A DNA stretch of 64,000 nucleotides from Proteobacteria bacterium UBA7415 (GTDB taxonomy: Bacteria > Pseudomonadota > Gammaproteobacteria > Arenicellales > Arenicellaceae): assembly GCA_002470515.1 (NCBI GenBank), contig DKML01000010.1:124001-188000 (forward strand). Reading direction: 5' to 3'. Each line of letters begins with the position of its first letter. Position 1 is the stretch's first letter. Positions 54,608 to 64,000 of the stretch are shown here, piece by piece. The notes beneath the pieces are model-generated. The model was not told the DNA's origin, ran no database searches, and was given only the letters and a program-made list of their open reading frames with translations. Both the position numbers and the translations under genes were made by a program.

Positions 54608-56314
54608 ATGTCCTCCGCCGTTAAAGCTCGCCCAAACATCTCTCGCTTGCTTGAGGTTCGTAGCGTATTTAAACGCTATGCCTTACTTTCTCTGCTGGAT
54701 GATGTTGAGCTACCACGGCGAATTCGTTTCGCAGCAACATTGATGCTTGGTAAGGGCGGTAAAGCGGATGAGCCGCGCGGCCCACGTTTACGAAAAGCCT
54801 TAGAAGAGCTAGGCCCCGTGTTTGTAAAGCTAGGCCAAGCTTTGTCTACGCGTCCAGACTTGATCCCAGAGGATGTGGCGGTTGAGCTGGCTAAACTTCA
54901 GGACGAGGTGCCGCCTTTTGAGCCTGATCAAGCTATGGCGATAATTCGTCAGGCGTACGGTACTGAGCTCGATTCAATATTTGCATCAATTGACACAGAG
55001 CCATTGGCCTCGGCGTCGGTTGCTCAGGTTCACGCGGCGACTCTGCAGCCTGGCTTAGCCATCGCGGGACAATCGCGTTCTGGTTCTGAGCCGCAAACTC
55101 ACGACAATGTTGTGATTAAGATTTTGCGACCGGGTATCGAAAAAATTGTTCGCAGCGATCTGCAGGTTATGCACTTTTTTGCGGGCTTACTTCAAAAATA
55201 TTGGTCACGTGGTCGCCAGTTTAGGCCTAAAGAAGTGGTGCAAGAATACGAAAACACAATTCTTGGTGAGTTGGATTTACGTGTTGAAGCGGCCAATGGC
55301 GCGCGAATGGGCGCCAACTTTGAAGAGCAAGACATTATTTATGTACCGCGAATCTACTGGGACTATACGCAGCGCAATGTACTCGTTATGGAGCGAATCT
55401 ACGGTACGTCGATGCGCAATATCGACAAGGTACGCGCAGACGGAGTTGATCTAGAGCAACTGGCGGCGGATGGTGTCAGTGTGTTTTTTAAACAAGCCTT
55501 CGAAGACAACTTCTTTCATGCTGATATGCACTCAGGCAATATTTTTGTGTCTGAAGAGGGTAAGTGGATCGCCATTGACTTTGGCATCATGGGAACCTTA
55601 AGTGATGCAGATAAGCATTATTTAGCCGAGATTCTCCTTGGCTTTTTTAATCGTGATTACGCGCGCATAACGCGTGCACATTTTCGCTCCGGCTGGATTC
55701 CTGCTGATACAAGCGCGGCAGACTTCGAGTTGGCAGTACGGCTTGTTTGTGAGCCCATTTTTGCGAAGCCTTTGAGCGAGATTTCGTTTGGCAAGGTGTT
55801 AATGGAGCTTTTCCAGACAGTGCGTCGATTCGAGATGCCAGTGCAGCCACAGCTGGTTTTACTGTACAAAACACTGCTCAATATCGAAGGCTTAGGCAGG
55901 CAGCTATACCCAGAATTGAATTTGTGGGATACCGCAAAACCCTTTTTAGAAAAATGGATGAAGCAACAGCTTTCTCCTAAAGCGCTTATCGATAGCTTTG
56001 TTGAACAATGGCCGTATATTAGACAAGAGTTGATGATTGCGGCTGATCAATTCAGAGCTAAGCTAAACCATACTGACGATCTTAGTTCGACAGGTGTTCA
56101 GCAACGCACTCACAGTCATTCTAAGAAGCCTTGGCTCTGGTTGGGCGGAAGCGGTGTTGCTTTGTGGTTTGGGCAGTCATTTATTGCTCACCAAACGCTG
56201 CAAACAACAGGACTGAATATGCTTAGTACGCTTTTTACCTTATCTGTCTCGCCGCTTGAGCTGATTGCTTACTCGGCAGTACTGCTAAGTCTTTGGGTGC
56301 TGAGTCGCGGTTAA
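54608..56314 (+). CDS. ubiB: Ubiquinone biosynthesis ATPase/kinase-like protein UbiB
   Basis: Atypical ABC1/ADCK-type ATPase of the inner membrane needed for ubiquinone synthesis. The 568 residues carry the signature K-x-G-Q in VKLGQALSTRPDLIP near 75, the alanine-rich loop ASASVAQVHAATL, NVVIKILRPG with the lysine, HADMHSGNIFV near 305 and AIDFGIMGTL near 324. Two C-terminal transmembrane helices follow (about 515-535 and 543-566). The linker between is rich in Ser/Thr/His. No terminator is clear before the BON-LysM gene. Confidence 0.96.
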   Translation: MSSAVKARPNISRLLEVRSVFKRYALLSLLDDVELPRRIRFAATLMLGKGGKADEPRGPRLRKALEELGPVFVKLGQALSTRPDLIPEDVAVELAKLQDEVPPFEPDQAMAIIRQAYGTELDSIFASIDTEPLASASVAQVHAATLQPGLAIAGQSRSGSEPQTHDNVVIKILRPGIEKIVRSDLQVMHFFAGLLQKYWSRGRQFRPKEVVQEYENTILGELDLRVEAANGARMGANFEEQDIIYVPRIYWDYTQRNVLVMERIYGTSMRNIDKVRADGVDLEQLAADGVSVFFKQAFEDNFFHADMHSGNIFVSEEGKWIAIDFGIMGTLSDADKHYLAEILLGFFNRDYARITRAHFRSGWIPADTSAADFELAVRLVCEPIFAKPLSEISFGKVLMELFQTVRRFEMPVQPQLVLLYKTLLNIEGLGRQLYPELNLWDTAKPFLEKWMKQQLSPKALIDSFVEQWPYIRQELMIAADQFRAKLNHTDDLSSTGVQQRTHSHSKKPWLWLGGSGVALWFGQSFIAHQTLQTTGLNMLSTLFTLSVSPLELIAYSAVLLSLWVLSRG

Positions 56315-56471
56315 AGGCAGTGCAGACTCGTTTCAAAGTACAGATTTTACAAATTGTAACGCGCTCGCGGTTGCGTCACTACGAGCATAGAGTGCATGTT
56401 TACTCTAACTGGAAAGCCCATCATTGGCGGACCACTAATCAACTCAAAAATCTTTTTTGGTAGGAGATACA

Positions 56472-56915
56472 ATGGGATTATTTGATTTTGCAGCCGATAT
56501 CGGCAAAAAAGTATTTGGAATTGGCGATGCAAACGCTGCTGAACAAATCAAAGAGAATATCGAAGCGAACAACCCTGGTGTTACAAACTTAACTGTTAGC
56601 CTTGACGACTAAGTGTGCTCTGTATCAGGCACTTGTGATTCAGTCGAAGCGAAAGAGAAGGTAGTTTTGATGGCTGGTAATATGAAAGGCGTTGGCTCGG
56701 TAAACGGCGAAGGCTTATCTGCACCAGAACCTGAAGTAGCTGTAGAAGTTGAGTACTACACTATTAAAAGTGGTGATACTTTGTGGGCAATTGCCTCTAA
56801 GTTCTTAGGTAACGGCTCTAAGTACACTGAAATTGTTGCAGCAAACCTTGAAGTAATCGAAGACGCAGATAAGATTTTTCCTGGTCAGAAGATTCGAATT
56901 CCAAAATCAGCGTAG
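56472..56915 (+). pseudogene. Kbp/YgaU-like BON-LysM protein, split by an in-frame TAA
   Basis: Related to E. coli Kbp (YgaU), a potassium-binding protein with an N-terminal BON and a C-terminal LysM domain. The gene starts at 56472 (MGLFDFAADIGKKVFGIG), with TAGGAG 6 bases before it. Residues 1-46 end ..VTNLTVSLDD. Then TAA (56610-56612) interrupts, and GTG TGC TCT continues in frame as VCSVSGTCDSVEAKEKVVLMAGNMKGVGSV, a linker and LysM VEYYTIKSGDTLWAIASKFLG..IFPGQKIRIPKSA. TAA is one change from GAA, CAA or AAA. GTG after TAA could allow reinitiation, so the LysM half may still be made. Confidence 0.8.
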
Positions 56916-56937
56916 TTTACGCGTTTAAGGATTTCAC

Positions 56938-56970
56938 AAAAACAGCAGCGATTTAGCGGCTGTTTTTTTT
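56938..56970 (+). terminator. Rho-independent terminator after the BON-LysM gene
   Basis: AAACAGC and GCTGTTT form a stem with internal GC pairing, followed by eight T residues, about 23 bases past the stop. Confidence 0.85.
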
Positions 56971-57126
56971 CGCCTGTAGTTCCCCAACAGCTTACAGTTC
57001 CTCAATTGATTCACATAGAAAAGTCAACTTGTGAACACCCTTGCACATACATCGAAGCTGCTTTCACGGGCTACCGACTAAAATAAAGGTTAAATAGTAG
57101 CCTCGATGAGGCATGTGAGCTTTACC

Positions 57127-57927
57127 ATGAAATTCCCAAGCCTGTTAAAACAATCTCTTATCTTACACTTTACCTGCCTTTTATTTGTGGCGAGTCAACC
57201 AGCTGTTATGGCACAAGACGCCGAGCGTTTAGTCGGCAAGGTTTATGACGCCAATACGGGTGCCCGAGTGTATACAGAGGAGCACTCAATTATTCGATCA
57301 GAAAGCCAATCGCAAATACAAACGCGGTACATAGATATTGAGTCAAATATTATTGGAGAGCGAGTGGTAAATTTTCAGAATGGGCTCGTTGTCAGCTACG
57401 AACTTGAGCAACCTCAGTTAGGCATTAAAGAGCGTATTGAGCGAACAGCTAAGGGGTTGATTATCGAAGTTGTAAACGAAGATGACCGCCGCAACAAGCA
57501 AGTTACGTACAAAAACCCAGAAAGCATCGTGATTGATGCAGGCTTTGATGACTTTATCGTACGAAAATGGGACGACTTAATGGCAGGAAAGTCACTAAAG
57601 TTTCCGTTCGCTAGCACTGGCCAGTTAGACGTCGTCTATTTACAGCTCAAGCGCGTAGATGCTGATAGTCGAGTGTTGAGTCAGGCGGGTAAAGCTCGTT
57701 TTGAAATGAACGTGTCCAATCCATTCTTAAGACTATTGTTAGATCCGGTCACAATCGAGTATTACGTACAGTCTCAAGTGCTGGCGTCTTATCGCGGTAT
57801 CTCGAATATCAAAAACGAGAATGAAGAAAACTACGACGTATTTATCGAATTTGAGCATGACCGCAGTAATATGCAGCTCGCGTCTCGGGGTCGTCAGCCA
57901 CTCGAAAGCAAAAACAGTCTCCCTTGA
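57127..57927 (+). CDS. Exported protein of unknown function
   Basis: A 266-residue secreted or periplasmic protein. The frame is open from ATG 57106, but the methionine at 57127 gives a classic signal peptide (MKFPSLLKQSLILHFTCLLFVASQPAVMAQ) with cleavage near residue 29. The mature protein is beta-rich: repeated short strands with VYDANTGARVYTEEHSII, RYIDIESNIIGERVVNFQNG and VTIEYYVQSQVLASYRGISNI. No catalytic motif is visible. I do not recognise the family; it has a faint resemblance to DUF3108-type outer membrane-associated proteins. Confidence 0.75.
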   Translation: MKFPSLLKQSLILHFTCLLFVASQPAVMAQDAERLVGKVYDANTGARVYTEEHSIIRSESQSQIQTRYIDIESNIIGERVVNFQNGLVVSYELEQPQLGIKERIERTAKGLIIEVVNEDDRRNKQVTYKNPESIVIDAGFDDFIVRKWDDLMAGKSLKFPFASTGQLDVVYLQLKRVDADSRVLSQAGKARFEMNVSNPFLRLLLDPVTIEYYVQSQVLASYRGISNIKNENEENYDVFIEFEHDRSNMQLASRGRQPLESKNSLP

Positions 57928-58070
57928 ACTTAAGCGTTACTGATAAACCCTCATGTAGGAAAATTCGCGGGGCAAGCTAAGTCTGGCAAGACGATAGAGT
58001 AGCGTTTTAACTCCCTTATACCTTGCCTTGGGGGGTTCGATGTAACTCACCTAAACCTTTAAAGTAACCC

Positions 58071-58129
58071 TTGAAACAGGGCGCTTGTCTCCCTATAATT
58101 CGAATCCCGACTAATTTAGTCGGATTTAT
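58071..58129 (+). promoter_or_regulatory. Promoter of the iscR-suf operon with a type 1 IscR site
   Basis: TTGAAA (58071-58076), a 17-base spacer and TATAAT (58094-58099) form a near-perfect sigma-70 promoter. Across the predicted start of transcription lies CCGACTAATTTAGTCGG (58107-58123), a palindrome fitting the E. coli type 1 IscR consensus core at every position. This is the site bound by [2Fe-2S]-IscR and indicates negative autoregulation of the whole operon. Confidence 0.92.
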
Positions 58130-58190
58130 TCACTGGGTTATCACCAAAGCCAATTTATTGTCGAATTGGGACGATTAACTGCACACTGAT

Positions 58191-58658
58191 ATGAAGCTGA
58201 CTACCAAAGGTCGTTACGCGGTTACCGCAATGCTCGATTTGGCACTACACGCCAAAGTTAAGCACGTGCGTCTAGCGGAAATTGCTGAGCGCCAAGATTT
58301 GTCGATGGCGTACCTAGAACAGCTGTTCAGAAGCCTTAAACAAGCTAAGTTGGTGGACTCGGTGCGTGGCGCAAAAGGTGGTTATCGCTTAGCGCGCAGT
58401 GATCAAGATATAACCCTCGCGCAGATTCTTTTAGCGGTGGGTGAGCAACTAAATTTGGCGTGCGGTGCGGGAGCAACCTGTAACGAGCAAGATCCTTGTT
58501 TAACCCACGGCATTTGGAATAATTTAAGCGCTGAGCTTATCGGGTTTTTCGACAGTAAAACTCTTAACAGCTTGGCTAAAAGCCGTGATGTACAAACATT
58601 GGCTACACGCCAAGACGTAACTCAGATCGGCAATATACCGGTAGAGATTTTTCGCTAA
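58191..58658 (+). CDS. iscR: Fe-S cluster assembly regulator IscR (Rrf2 family)
   Basis: [2Fe-2S]-sensing transcription factor that adjusts Fe-S assembly to demand. The 155 residues start [20 protein letters not shown], with the winged helix [43 protein letters not shown]. Cluster ligands are exactly spaced: C-x5-C-x5-C-x2-H in [19 protein letters not shown] (near 91-107). It heads the suf operon, not an isc operon, so one regulator controls SUF directly. sufB begins 13 bases later. Confidence 0.96.
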   Translation: MKLTTKGRYAVTAMLDLALHAKVKHVRLAEIAERQDLSMAYLEQLFRSLKQAKLVDSVRGAKGGYRLARSDQDITLAQILLAVGEQLNLACGAGATCNEQDPCLTHGIWNNLSAELIGFFDSKTLNSLAKSRDVQTLATRQDVTQIGNIPVEIFR

Positions 58659-58671
58659 GCGGATACAGACT

Positions 58672-60153
58672 ATGAACGAAGCATTATCACCTAGAACCCA
58701 AGCGCAAGACCCAGAGCTCAACAAAGAGCTTAAGCAGCTCGTCAAGCGCGAGTATAAAGAAGGGTTTATAACCGACATTGAGTCCGACACCTTTGCACCA
58801 GGTTTAGACGAAGACGTAATTCGTCGTCTTTCAGAGCGCAAAGGCGAACCACAATGGATGTTGGATTTCAGACTCAAAGCATTTAAAAAATGGCTGAAGA
58901 TGAAAAAGCCAACTTGGGCACACGTTGATCATCCTGAAATAGATTTTCAATCCATTTCATACTATTCAGCGCCGAAAGAAATGCCTAAGTTAGACAGCTT
59001 GGATGATGTGGATCCAAAGCTATTGGAAACCTACGAAAGATTAGGCATTCCCCTTGATGAACAAAAAATGCTTGCGAATGTAGCAGTAGATGCCGTTTTT
59101 GACAGTGTTTCTGTAAGAACTACGTTTCGCGATACTTTGTCGAAAGCCGGTGTAATCTTTATGCCGATTTCAGAAGCCGTTCACGAGCATCCTGAGTTGA
59201 TTAAAAAGTACCTCGCAAGCGTAGTGCCTGTGCAAGACAACTATTATGCAGCGCTAAATTGCGCAGCGTTTAGTGACGGCTCATTTGTCTACATCCCTAA
59301 GGGCGTACGTTGCCCCATGGAGCTTTCGACCTATTTTCGAATAAACGAAGTTAATACAGGTCAGTTTGAGCGCACCCTTATTATTGCTGAAGAAGGCGCA
59401 TACGTTAGCTACTTAGAAGGCTGCACTGCACCCCAACGTGACGAAAACCAATTGCACGCAGCCGTTGTTGAACTGGTCGCGCACAAAGATGCCGAGATTA
59501 AGTATTCAACCGTACAAAACTGGTACCCAGGCGACGAAAACGGTAAAGGTGGCATCTATAACTTTGTGACCAAACGCGGTATTTGCAAAGGTGACAGTGC
59601 GAAAATTTCGTGGACCCAAGTTGAAACGGGTTCGGCGATCACGTGGAAGTATCCAAGTGTTGTATTACAAGGCGATAACTCGGTTGGCGAATTCTATTCT
59701 GTCGCGCTGACACACAACAAGCAACAGGCTGACACTGGCACGAAGATGATCCACATGGGTAAGAACACGTCTTCCACCATTATCTCCAAAGGGATATCAG
59801 CGGGTCACGGACAAAATACTTATCGTGGTTTAGTAAAGATTCTTAAAGGAGCTGACAACGCTCGCAATTTTTCACAGTGTGATTCGCTGCTTATGGGCGA
59901 TCGTTGTGGAGCGCATACATTTCCATATATAGAAGTACAAAATCCAACAGCAAATCTAGAACACGAAGCAACCACTTCTAAGATTTCGGAAGATCAATTG
60001 TTCTATTTAATGCAGCGTGGACTTCCAGAAGAAGCCGCTGTGTCGATGATTGTTAATGGCTTCTGCAAAGAAGTGTTCCGCGAGCTACCGATGGAATTTG
60101 CCGTTGAAGCACAAAAATTATTAGATATATCTTTAGAGGGAGCGGTGGGTTAA
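58672..60153 (+). CDS. sufB: SUF Fe-S scaffold subunit SufB
   Basis: Core scaffold subunit of SufBC2D on which clusters are built. The 493 residues include [54 protein letters not shown] and [31 protein letters not shown], with conserved cysteines. The C-terminal [43 protein letters not shown] is the canonical ending and holds a conserved cysteine and histidine. It is 13 bases from iscR and 14 from sufC. Confidence 0.98.
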   Translation: MNEALSPRTQAQDPELNKELKQLVKREYKEGFITDIESDTFAPGLDEDVIRRLSERKGEPQWMLDFRLKAFKKWLKMKKPTWAHVDHPEIDFQSISYYSAPKEMPKLDSLDDVDPKLLETYERLGIPLDEQKMLANVAVDAVFDSVSVRTTFRDTLSKAGVIFMPISEAVHEHPELIKKYLASVVPVQDNYYAALNCAAFSDGSFVYIPKGVRCPMELSTYFRINEVNTGQFERTLIIAEEGAYVSYLEGCTAPQRDENQLHAAVVELVAHKDAEIKYSTVQNWYPGDENGKGGIYNFVTKRGICKGDSAKISWTQVETGSAITWKYPSVVLQGDNSVGEFYSVALTHNKQQADTGTKMIHMGKNTSSTIISKGISAGHGQNTYRGLVKILKGADNARNFSQCDSLLMGDRCGAHTFPYIEVQNPTANLEHEATTSKISEDQLFYLMQRGLPEEAAVSMIVNGFCKEVFRELPMEFAVEAQKLLDISLEGAVG

Positions 60154-60167
60154 CCGCGCGATTTACT

Positions 60168-60932
60168 ATGAGCATTTTAAAAGTTACTGATTTACACGCC
60201 AGCGTCTTTGGTACCCCCATTCTTAATGGCATTACTTTAGATATTAAAGCCGGTGAGGTTCACGCCATTATGGGTCCTAACGGATCAGGTAAGAGCACGC
60301 TATCGAATGTAGTTGCTGGGCGACCGGGTTACGAAATTACCAAGGGTACTATTGAATACCAAGGTAAAGACATTAGCGAACTAGAACCAGCTGAGCGTGC
60401 TGCGGAAGGCATCTTTTTGGCGTTTCAGTACCCCGTTGAAATCCCAGGTGTTAGTAATATGGCTATGCTCAAGGCGGCCATAAATTCTATTCGCAAGTAT
60501 CGTGGCGAAGACGAAATGGGCGCAGCCGAATTTCTCAAACTGATTAAGCAAAAGGCTGAATTGGTAGAGATGAAACAAGAATTTTTAAAGCGAGCGGTAA
60601 ACGAAGGCTTTTCGGGCGGCGAGAAAAAGCGCAATGAAATTCTTCAAATGGCAATGCTTGAGCCTACGTTGGCGCTCTTAGACGAGACTGATTCAGGATT
60701 GGATATCGATGCACTTAAAACGGTGTCGCACGGTGTTAACGCTATGCGTTCGCCAGATCGCGCCATGTTGGTTGTTACGCACTACCAGCGCCTGTTGGAT
60801 TACATCGTTCCCGACTATGTGCATGTATTGGCCGAAGGCCGCATTGTTAAGTCTGGAGACAAATCCTTGGCGTTAGAGCTTGAAGCCAAGGGATACGGTT
60901 GGATTCAAGACGAGCTAAAAGCAGCGAGCTAA
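60168..60932 (+). CDS. sufC: SUF Fe-S assembly ATPase SufC
   Basis: ABC-type ATPase that drives conformational change of SufB and SufD. The 254 residues have Walker A GPNGSGKSTLSN near 36, the Q-loop AFQYPVEIPG, the signature FSGGEKKRNEI and Walker B LALLDETDSGLDIDAL, followed by LVVTHYQRLLDYI. No membrane domain is present, as expected for this soluble ABC protein. Confidence 0.98.
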   Translation: MSILKVTDLHASVFGTPILNGITLDIKAGEVHAIMGPNGSGKSTLSNVVAGRPGYEITKGTIEYQGKDISELEPAERAAEGIFLAFQYPVEIPGVSNMAMLKAAINSIRKYRGEDEMGAAEFLKLIKQKAELVEMKQEFLKRAVNEGFSGGEKKRNEILQMAMLEPTLALLDETDSGLDIDALKTVSHGVNAMRSPDRAMLVVTHYQRLLDYIVPDYVHVLAEGRIVKSGDKSLALELEAKGYGWIQDELKAAS

Positions 60933-60934
60933 GC

Positions 60935-62242
60935 ATGATTGCACTTGATAACAGTAGCGCGCTAGCACGGCACTTTGCGGAGCAAGCAACGACCGGCGCA
61001 GGCCTCGAGTGGTTGCAACAGCAGCGCAATGTCGCCTCGGCTCATTTTGCAAAGATCGGCTTGCCTGAAATAAAAGACGAAGAATGGCGATATACCAATC
61101 TGCGTCAGCTTAAAAGCACGCCTCTACAAACGATAAACCAAGAAGGACGCCCAAGCGTAGATCTACCTGATAGTGATAACCAAAGATTGGTTTTTATTGA
61201 CGGCGTATTCTCGGCTGCATTGTCATCGTTTAGTAAGATTACTGACTATGTGATGCCGATGTCCAAAGCGTTGGAGGAACAACCACAGGTTGTACAAGAG
61301 CACTTTGGCAAAATGTTGCCAGCGATTGACGAGCAGCATGGCTTTACGGCCTTAAATTCCGCGTTCTTTCATGACGGTTATGTTGTGCTATTGCCTAATA
61401 ACACCGTCTTAGAAGAGCCTATCGAAATGCTCTTTGTCGCTGGCCAAAATGAGCAAGCGAGCATGAGTCATTCGCGCAATTTAATAGTGCTTGGTTCTAA
61501 CAGCCAATGCACGATTGTGGAACGCTTTATTGCAAAACAAGGCAGCGTGTACTTGGCTAATGTGGTGACCGAGGTTGCCGCGGGTGACAACGCTCATCTT
61601 GATCATTACAAGATTCAACAAGAATCAGACGACGCGTTTCATGTGGGTGCTGTGTTTATGAATCAGGCAGCCAATTCGCAATTAGCAACGCACAACGTAA
61701 CGCTTACGGGATTAGTAACGCGTAACGATATCGTCAGTAACTTGCAAGGCCAAGGTTCACATATCGAAATGAACGGTTTGGTTATTGGGCATGCCCGCCA
61801 GCACATAGACAGTGTAACGCAGGTTAATCACTTAGTGCCGAACACGACGAGTGATGAGTTTTATAAAACTATATTAGACGATTCGTCTCGTGCGGTTTTT
61901 CGCGGTCGTATTGTAGTTGCTCAAGATGCTCAACTGACCAACGCTGATCAAACCAATAATAACTTGTTGTTATCAGATACCGCCGAAGCAGACTCCAAAC
62001 CCCAGTTAGAGATTTATGCGGATGACGTAAAGTGCTCGCATGGCGCGACGGTAGGCCAGTTAGATGAAAAGTCGTTGTTCTACTTAAACTCACGAGGCAT
62101 CAATAACGAGTCAGCTCGAGCGTTGTTGACGTTTGCCTTTGCTAATGAGGTTGTTGAGCGAGTAAAGGTCGACAGCATTCGTGAAGAACTCACTCAGTTA
62201 ATTGCAGGCGAGTTGTTAGAGGGCTTAGCAGATCTCGTTTAA
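60935..62242 (+). CDS. sufD: SUF Fe-S assembly subunit SufD
   Basis: Partner of SufB in the scaffold complex. The frame runs from 60899, but the ATG at 60935 (MIALDNSSALARHFAEQ) follows the sufC stop by two bases and is the likely start, giving 435 residues. LPEIKDEEWRYTNLRQLKSTPL and the beta-helix core lead to the C-terminal CSHGATVGQLDEKSLFYLNSRGINNESARALLTFAFANEV, where the conserved histidine of the ..HGATVG.. motif is present. Confidence 0.97.
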   Translation: MIALDNSSALARHFAEQATTGAGLEWLQQQRNVASAHFAKIGLPEIKDEEWRYTNLRQLKSTPLQTINQEGRPSVDLPDSDNQRLVFIDGVFSAALSSFSKITDYVMPMSKALEEQPQVVQEHFGKMLPAIDEQHGFTALNSAFFHDGYVVLLPNNTVLEEPIEMLFVAGQNEQASMSHSRNLIVLGSNSQCTIVERFIAKQGSVYLANVVTEVAAGDNAHLDHYKIQQESDDAFHVGAVFMNQAANSQLATHNVTLTGLVTRNDIVSNLQGQGSHIEMNGLVIGHARQHIDSVTQVNHLVPNTTSDEFYKTILDDSSRAVFRGRIVVAQDAQLTNADQTNNNLLLSDTAEADSKPQLEIYADDVKCSHGATVGQLDEKSLFYLNSRGINNESARALLTFAFANEVVERVKVDSIREELTQLIAGELLEGLADLV

Positions 62243-62270
62243 ATAGCGTTAAACGATAAATATTTTATAA

Positions 62271-63548
62271 ATGACTATGAACGCATCAGCAAGCATACAA
62301 GATCCAATATCAAGCGCTCTAAACAAAAAGAGTTTTGATGTTGAAGCGATACGCAAAGACTTCCCGGCTCTGCATCAGCAGGTCAGTGGACATCCACTGG
62401 TGTATTTGGATAATGGTGCAAGTACGCAAAAGCCTCAGCAAGTTATTGACGCGGTTAACAACTTTTACAAACACGACTATTCAAACGTACATCGCGGTAT
62501 TCATACGTTAAGCCAACGAGCGACTGATCATTTTGAAGCGGCGCGCGAGACAGTTAAGCGCTTTATAAACGCTAACTCTTTAGCCGAAGTAATCTTTACC
62601 AGTGGCACGACCAATGGCATTAATTTAGTTGCTCAAAGCTATGCTCGCTCGAATCTTAAGGCCGGTGATGAAGTGCTGGTTTCCGCTATTGAGCACCATT
62701 CAAATATTGTTCCGTGGCAAATATTAGCTGAGCAGATCGGTATTATTGTTAAGGTTATTCCAATTAATGAGCATGGTGAAATATTGATGGATGAGTACCG
62801 TGCTTTGCTCTCTGATAAAAGCAAAGTCGTTGCGGTAACTCAGCTATCTAATGCTCTAGGTACCATCACGCCTATTAAGGAAATCATCGATGCCGCGCAT
62901 GCTGCCGGTGCAGTTGTAATGGTTGATGGAGCGCAAGCCGTTGCGCATACGCCGGTTGATGTGCAAGCATTAGATTGTGACTTCTACGCGTTTTCTGGAC
63001 ACAAATTGTTTGGGCCAACAGGTATTGGCGTTTTATACGGTAAGCAGGTACTGCTAGAAGCTATGCCGCCGTATCAAGGTGGCGGAGACATGATTAAAGT
63101 CGTGTCGTTTTCGGGTACAGAATACAATGAACTGCCGTATAAGTTTGAAGCCGGTACCCCCAATATTGCAGGCGTTATCGGCTTAGCGGCGGGCATAGAC
63201 TATATCGAGAGGATTGGCCTAGACGCGATCGCAGAGTATGAACAAGACCTGCTCGACTACACCACCGAGCAAATGTCAGCAATCGAAGGTTTAAGAATTA
63301 TCGGAACAGCTCAGCATAAGGCGAGCATAGTTTCTTTTTTGATAGATGGTATTCATGCGTCTGACTTGGGCACGTTGCTCGACCATCAGGGCGTTGCGGT
63401 AAGGGTAGGGCACCACTGTGCCATGCCGGTTATGGAATTTTTTGGTGTAAGCGCCACTACTCGAGCGAGTATGGCTTTTTATAATAATCGCGCTGATATC
63501 GACACCTTGGTTAAGGCCACGCGTAAAGCTGTCGAGATGTTGAGGTAG
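62271..63548 (+). CDS. sufS: Cysteine desulfurase SufS
   Basis: PLP enzyme (class II desulfurase) that supplies persulfide sulfur for clusters. The 425 residues contain YLDNGASTQKP, VHRGIHTLSQRAT, GDEVLVSAIEHHSNIVPWQ, the Schiff-base lysine in FSGHKLFGPTGIG near 245, and the catalytic cysteine in VRVGHHCAMPVME near 382. No sufE or sufU follows inside the window, so the sulfur transfer partner must lie beyond the end or elsewhere. Confidence 0.97.
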   Translation: MTMNASASIQDPISSALNKKSFDVEAIRKDFPALHQQVSGHPLVYLDNGASTQKPQQVIDAVNNFYKHDYSNVHRGIHTLSQRATDHFEAARETVKRFINANSLAEVIFTSGTTNGINLVAQSYARSNLKAGDEVLVSAIEHHSNIVPWQILAEQIGIIVKVIPINEHGEILMDEYRALLSDKSKVVAVTQLSNALGTITPIKEIIDAAHAAGAVVMVDGAQAVAHTPVDVQALDCDFYAFSGHKLFGPTGIGVLYGKQVLLEAMPPYQGGGDMIKVVSFSGTEYNELPYKFEAGTPNIAGVIGLAAGIDYIERIGLDAIAEYEQDLLDYTTEQMSAIEGLRIIGTAQHKASIVSFLIDGIHASDLGTLLDHQGVAVRVGHHCAMPVMEFFGVSATTRASMAFYNNRADIDTLVKATRKAVEMLR

Positions 63549-63551
63549 ACC

Positions 63552-63884
63552 ATGTCTAAGACGTTACAACCCAAGCAACCCGACGAACTGCATCCAGATA
63601 TTGTTGAGGCTCTAAAAACGGTGTATGACCCAGAAATACCGGTCAATATCTACGACCTTGGCTTGATCTATGGCTTCACTGTAGATGACAACTACTTTGT
63701 GGATGTATCTATGACGCTAACAGCGCCGGGATGTCCAGTGGCCGAGACTTTTCCAGGGATTGTAGAGAACGCTGTTAAGAGCGTTATCGGTGTTTCAGAC
63801 GCGCGAGTCGAACTTACATTTGACCCGCCATGGACAATGGCCAACATGTCTGACGAAGCGAAGTTAGACCTAGGGCTTATTTAG
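63552..63884 (+). CDS. sufT: SUF-associated MIP18/DUF59 protein SufT
   Basis: A 110-residue protein of the MIP18 (DUF59) family, an accessory factor in Fe-S maturation. LHPDIVEALKTVYDPEIPVNIYDLGLIYG and MTLTAPGCPVAETFPGIVENAVKSV, with its conserved cysteine, VSDARVELTFDPPWT and ANMSDEAKLDLGL are the family blocks. It starts three bases after sufS and closes the visible operon. The last 116 bases of the window show no gene. Confidence 0.94.
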   Translation: MSKTLQPKQPDELHPDIVEALKTVYDPEIPVNIYDLGLIYGFTVDDNYFVDVSMTLTAPGCPVAETFPGIVENAVKSVIGVSDARVELTFDPPWTMANMSDEAKLDLGLI

Positions 63885-64000
63885 TACGACCTATCTAACT
63901 CAGATCAAAAAGCAGGTTAAAAAATAGCCTACCAGTGATCAATTAGTGCCACCCACAATTAGATGCTCAGTTAGCGTCTTTCTGCTACTCTCGTTTATGC

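Overview
The window is 64 kb of chromosome from a free-living, probably marine, Gram-negative gammaproteobacterium. Moderate G+C, the UbiC/UbiE/UbiJ/UbiB ubiquinone genes, the dapF-DUF484-xerC and pdxA-rsmA pairs, LpxD, YrfG and SrkA all point there. A predicted sodium-type membrane pyrophosphatase and a TAXI substrate-binding lipoprotein fit seawater. Gene style and the exported protein families resemble the Arenicella/Granulosicoccus neighbourhood, but that placement is an impression, not a measurement. No rRNA, tRNA, CRISPR array or intact transposase was found.

Layout. 0-16.6 kb is mostly minus strand: ubiC, hppA divergent from ppa, pyrF-DUF3291, glyoxalase I, hemB, mtgA, an unaccompanied PilB/GspE-type ATPase, srkA, mscL, a nuclease-fold exported protein and a methyltransferase. 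Between the ATPase and two small membrane-anchored proteins lies a phased array of about seven 20-21 bp repeats. One of those proteins looks like a Rieske protein that has lost its cluster ligands. At 16.6-17.0 kb an AT-rich gap with DnaA-box-like sites precedes priA, and the prevailing strand changes. 17-22.6 kb holds priA, argS, a SPOR protein and an FMN-barrel protein.

22.7-25.7 kb is a decaying accessory island: an SGNH hydrolase with an in-frame TGA, a beta-helix secreted protein broken by a 7-bp and an 8-bp tandem duplication, and a structured repeat of about 200 bp. 25.8-40.9 kb is housekeeping: a DUF374 acyltransferase with lpxD, a TAXI lipoprotein, beta-carbonic anhydrase, DoxX, a metK relic, hemL, rpmE, rsmA-pdxA, glmU-glmS and uvrD. 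41.0-44.6 kb is a giant exported propeller/repeat protein with an in-frame TGA. It ends in the same Cys-containing tail as the SGNH hydrolase. 44.7-56.3 kb carries YrfG, dapF-DUF484-xerC, several small membrane proteins and the DUF971-ubiE-ubiJ-ubiB cluster. 56.4-64 kb has a split Kbp/YgaU-like BON-LysM gene, an exported unknown and an iscR-sufBCDS-sufT operon behind a textbook promoter with a type 1 IscR site.

Three themes stand out. First, a shared C-terminal tail (DFCFP[IV]..NG.V..CL) on two unrelated exported proteins may be an undescribed sorting or processing signal. Second, six genes are broken, and several of the lesions look very young. Third, several regulatory DNA structures (phased repeats, IscR palindrome, DnaA boxes) can be read directly from the sequence.
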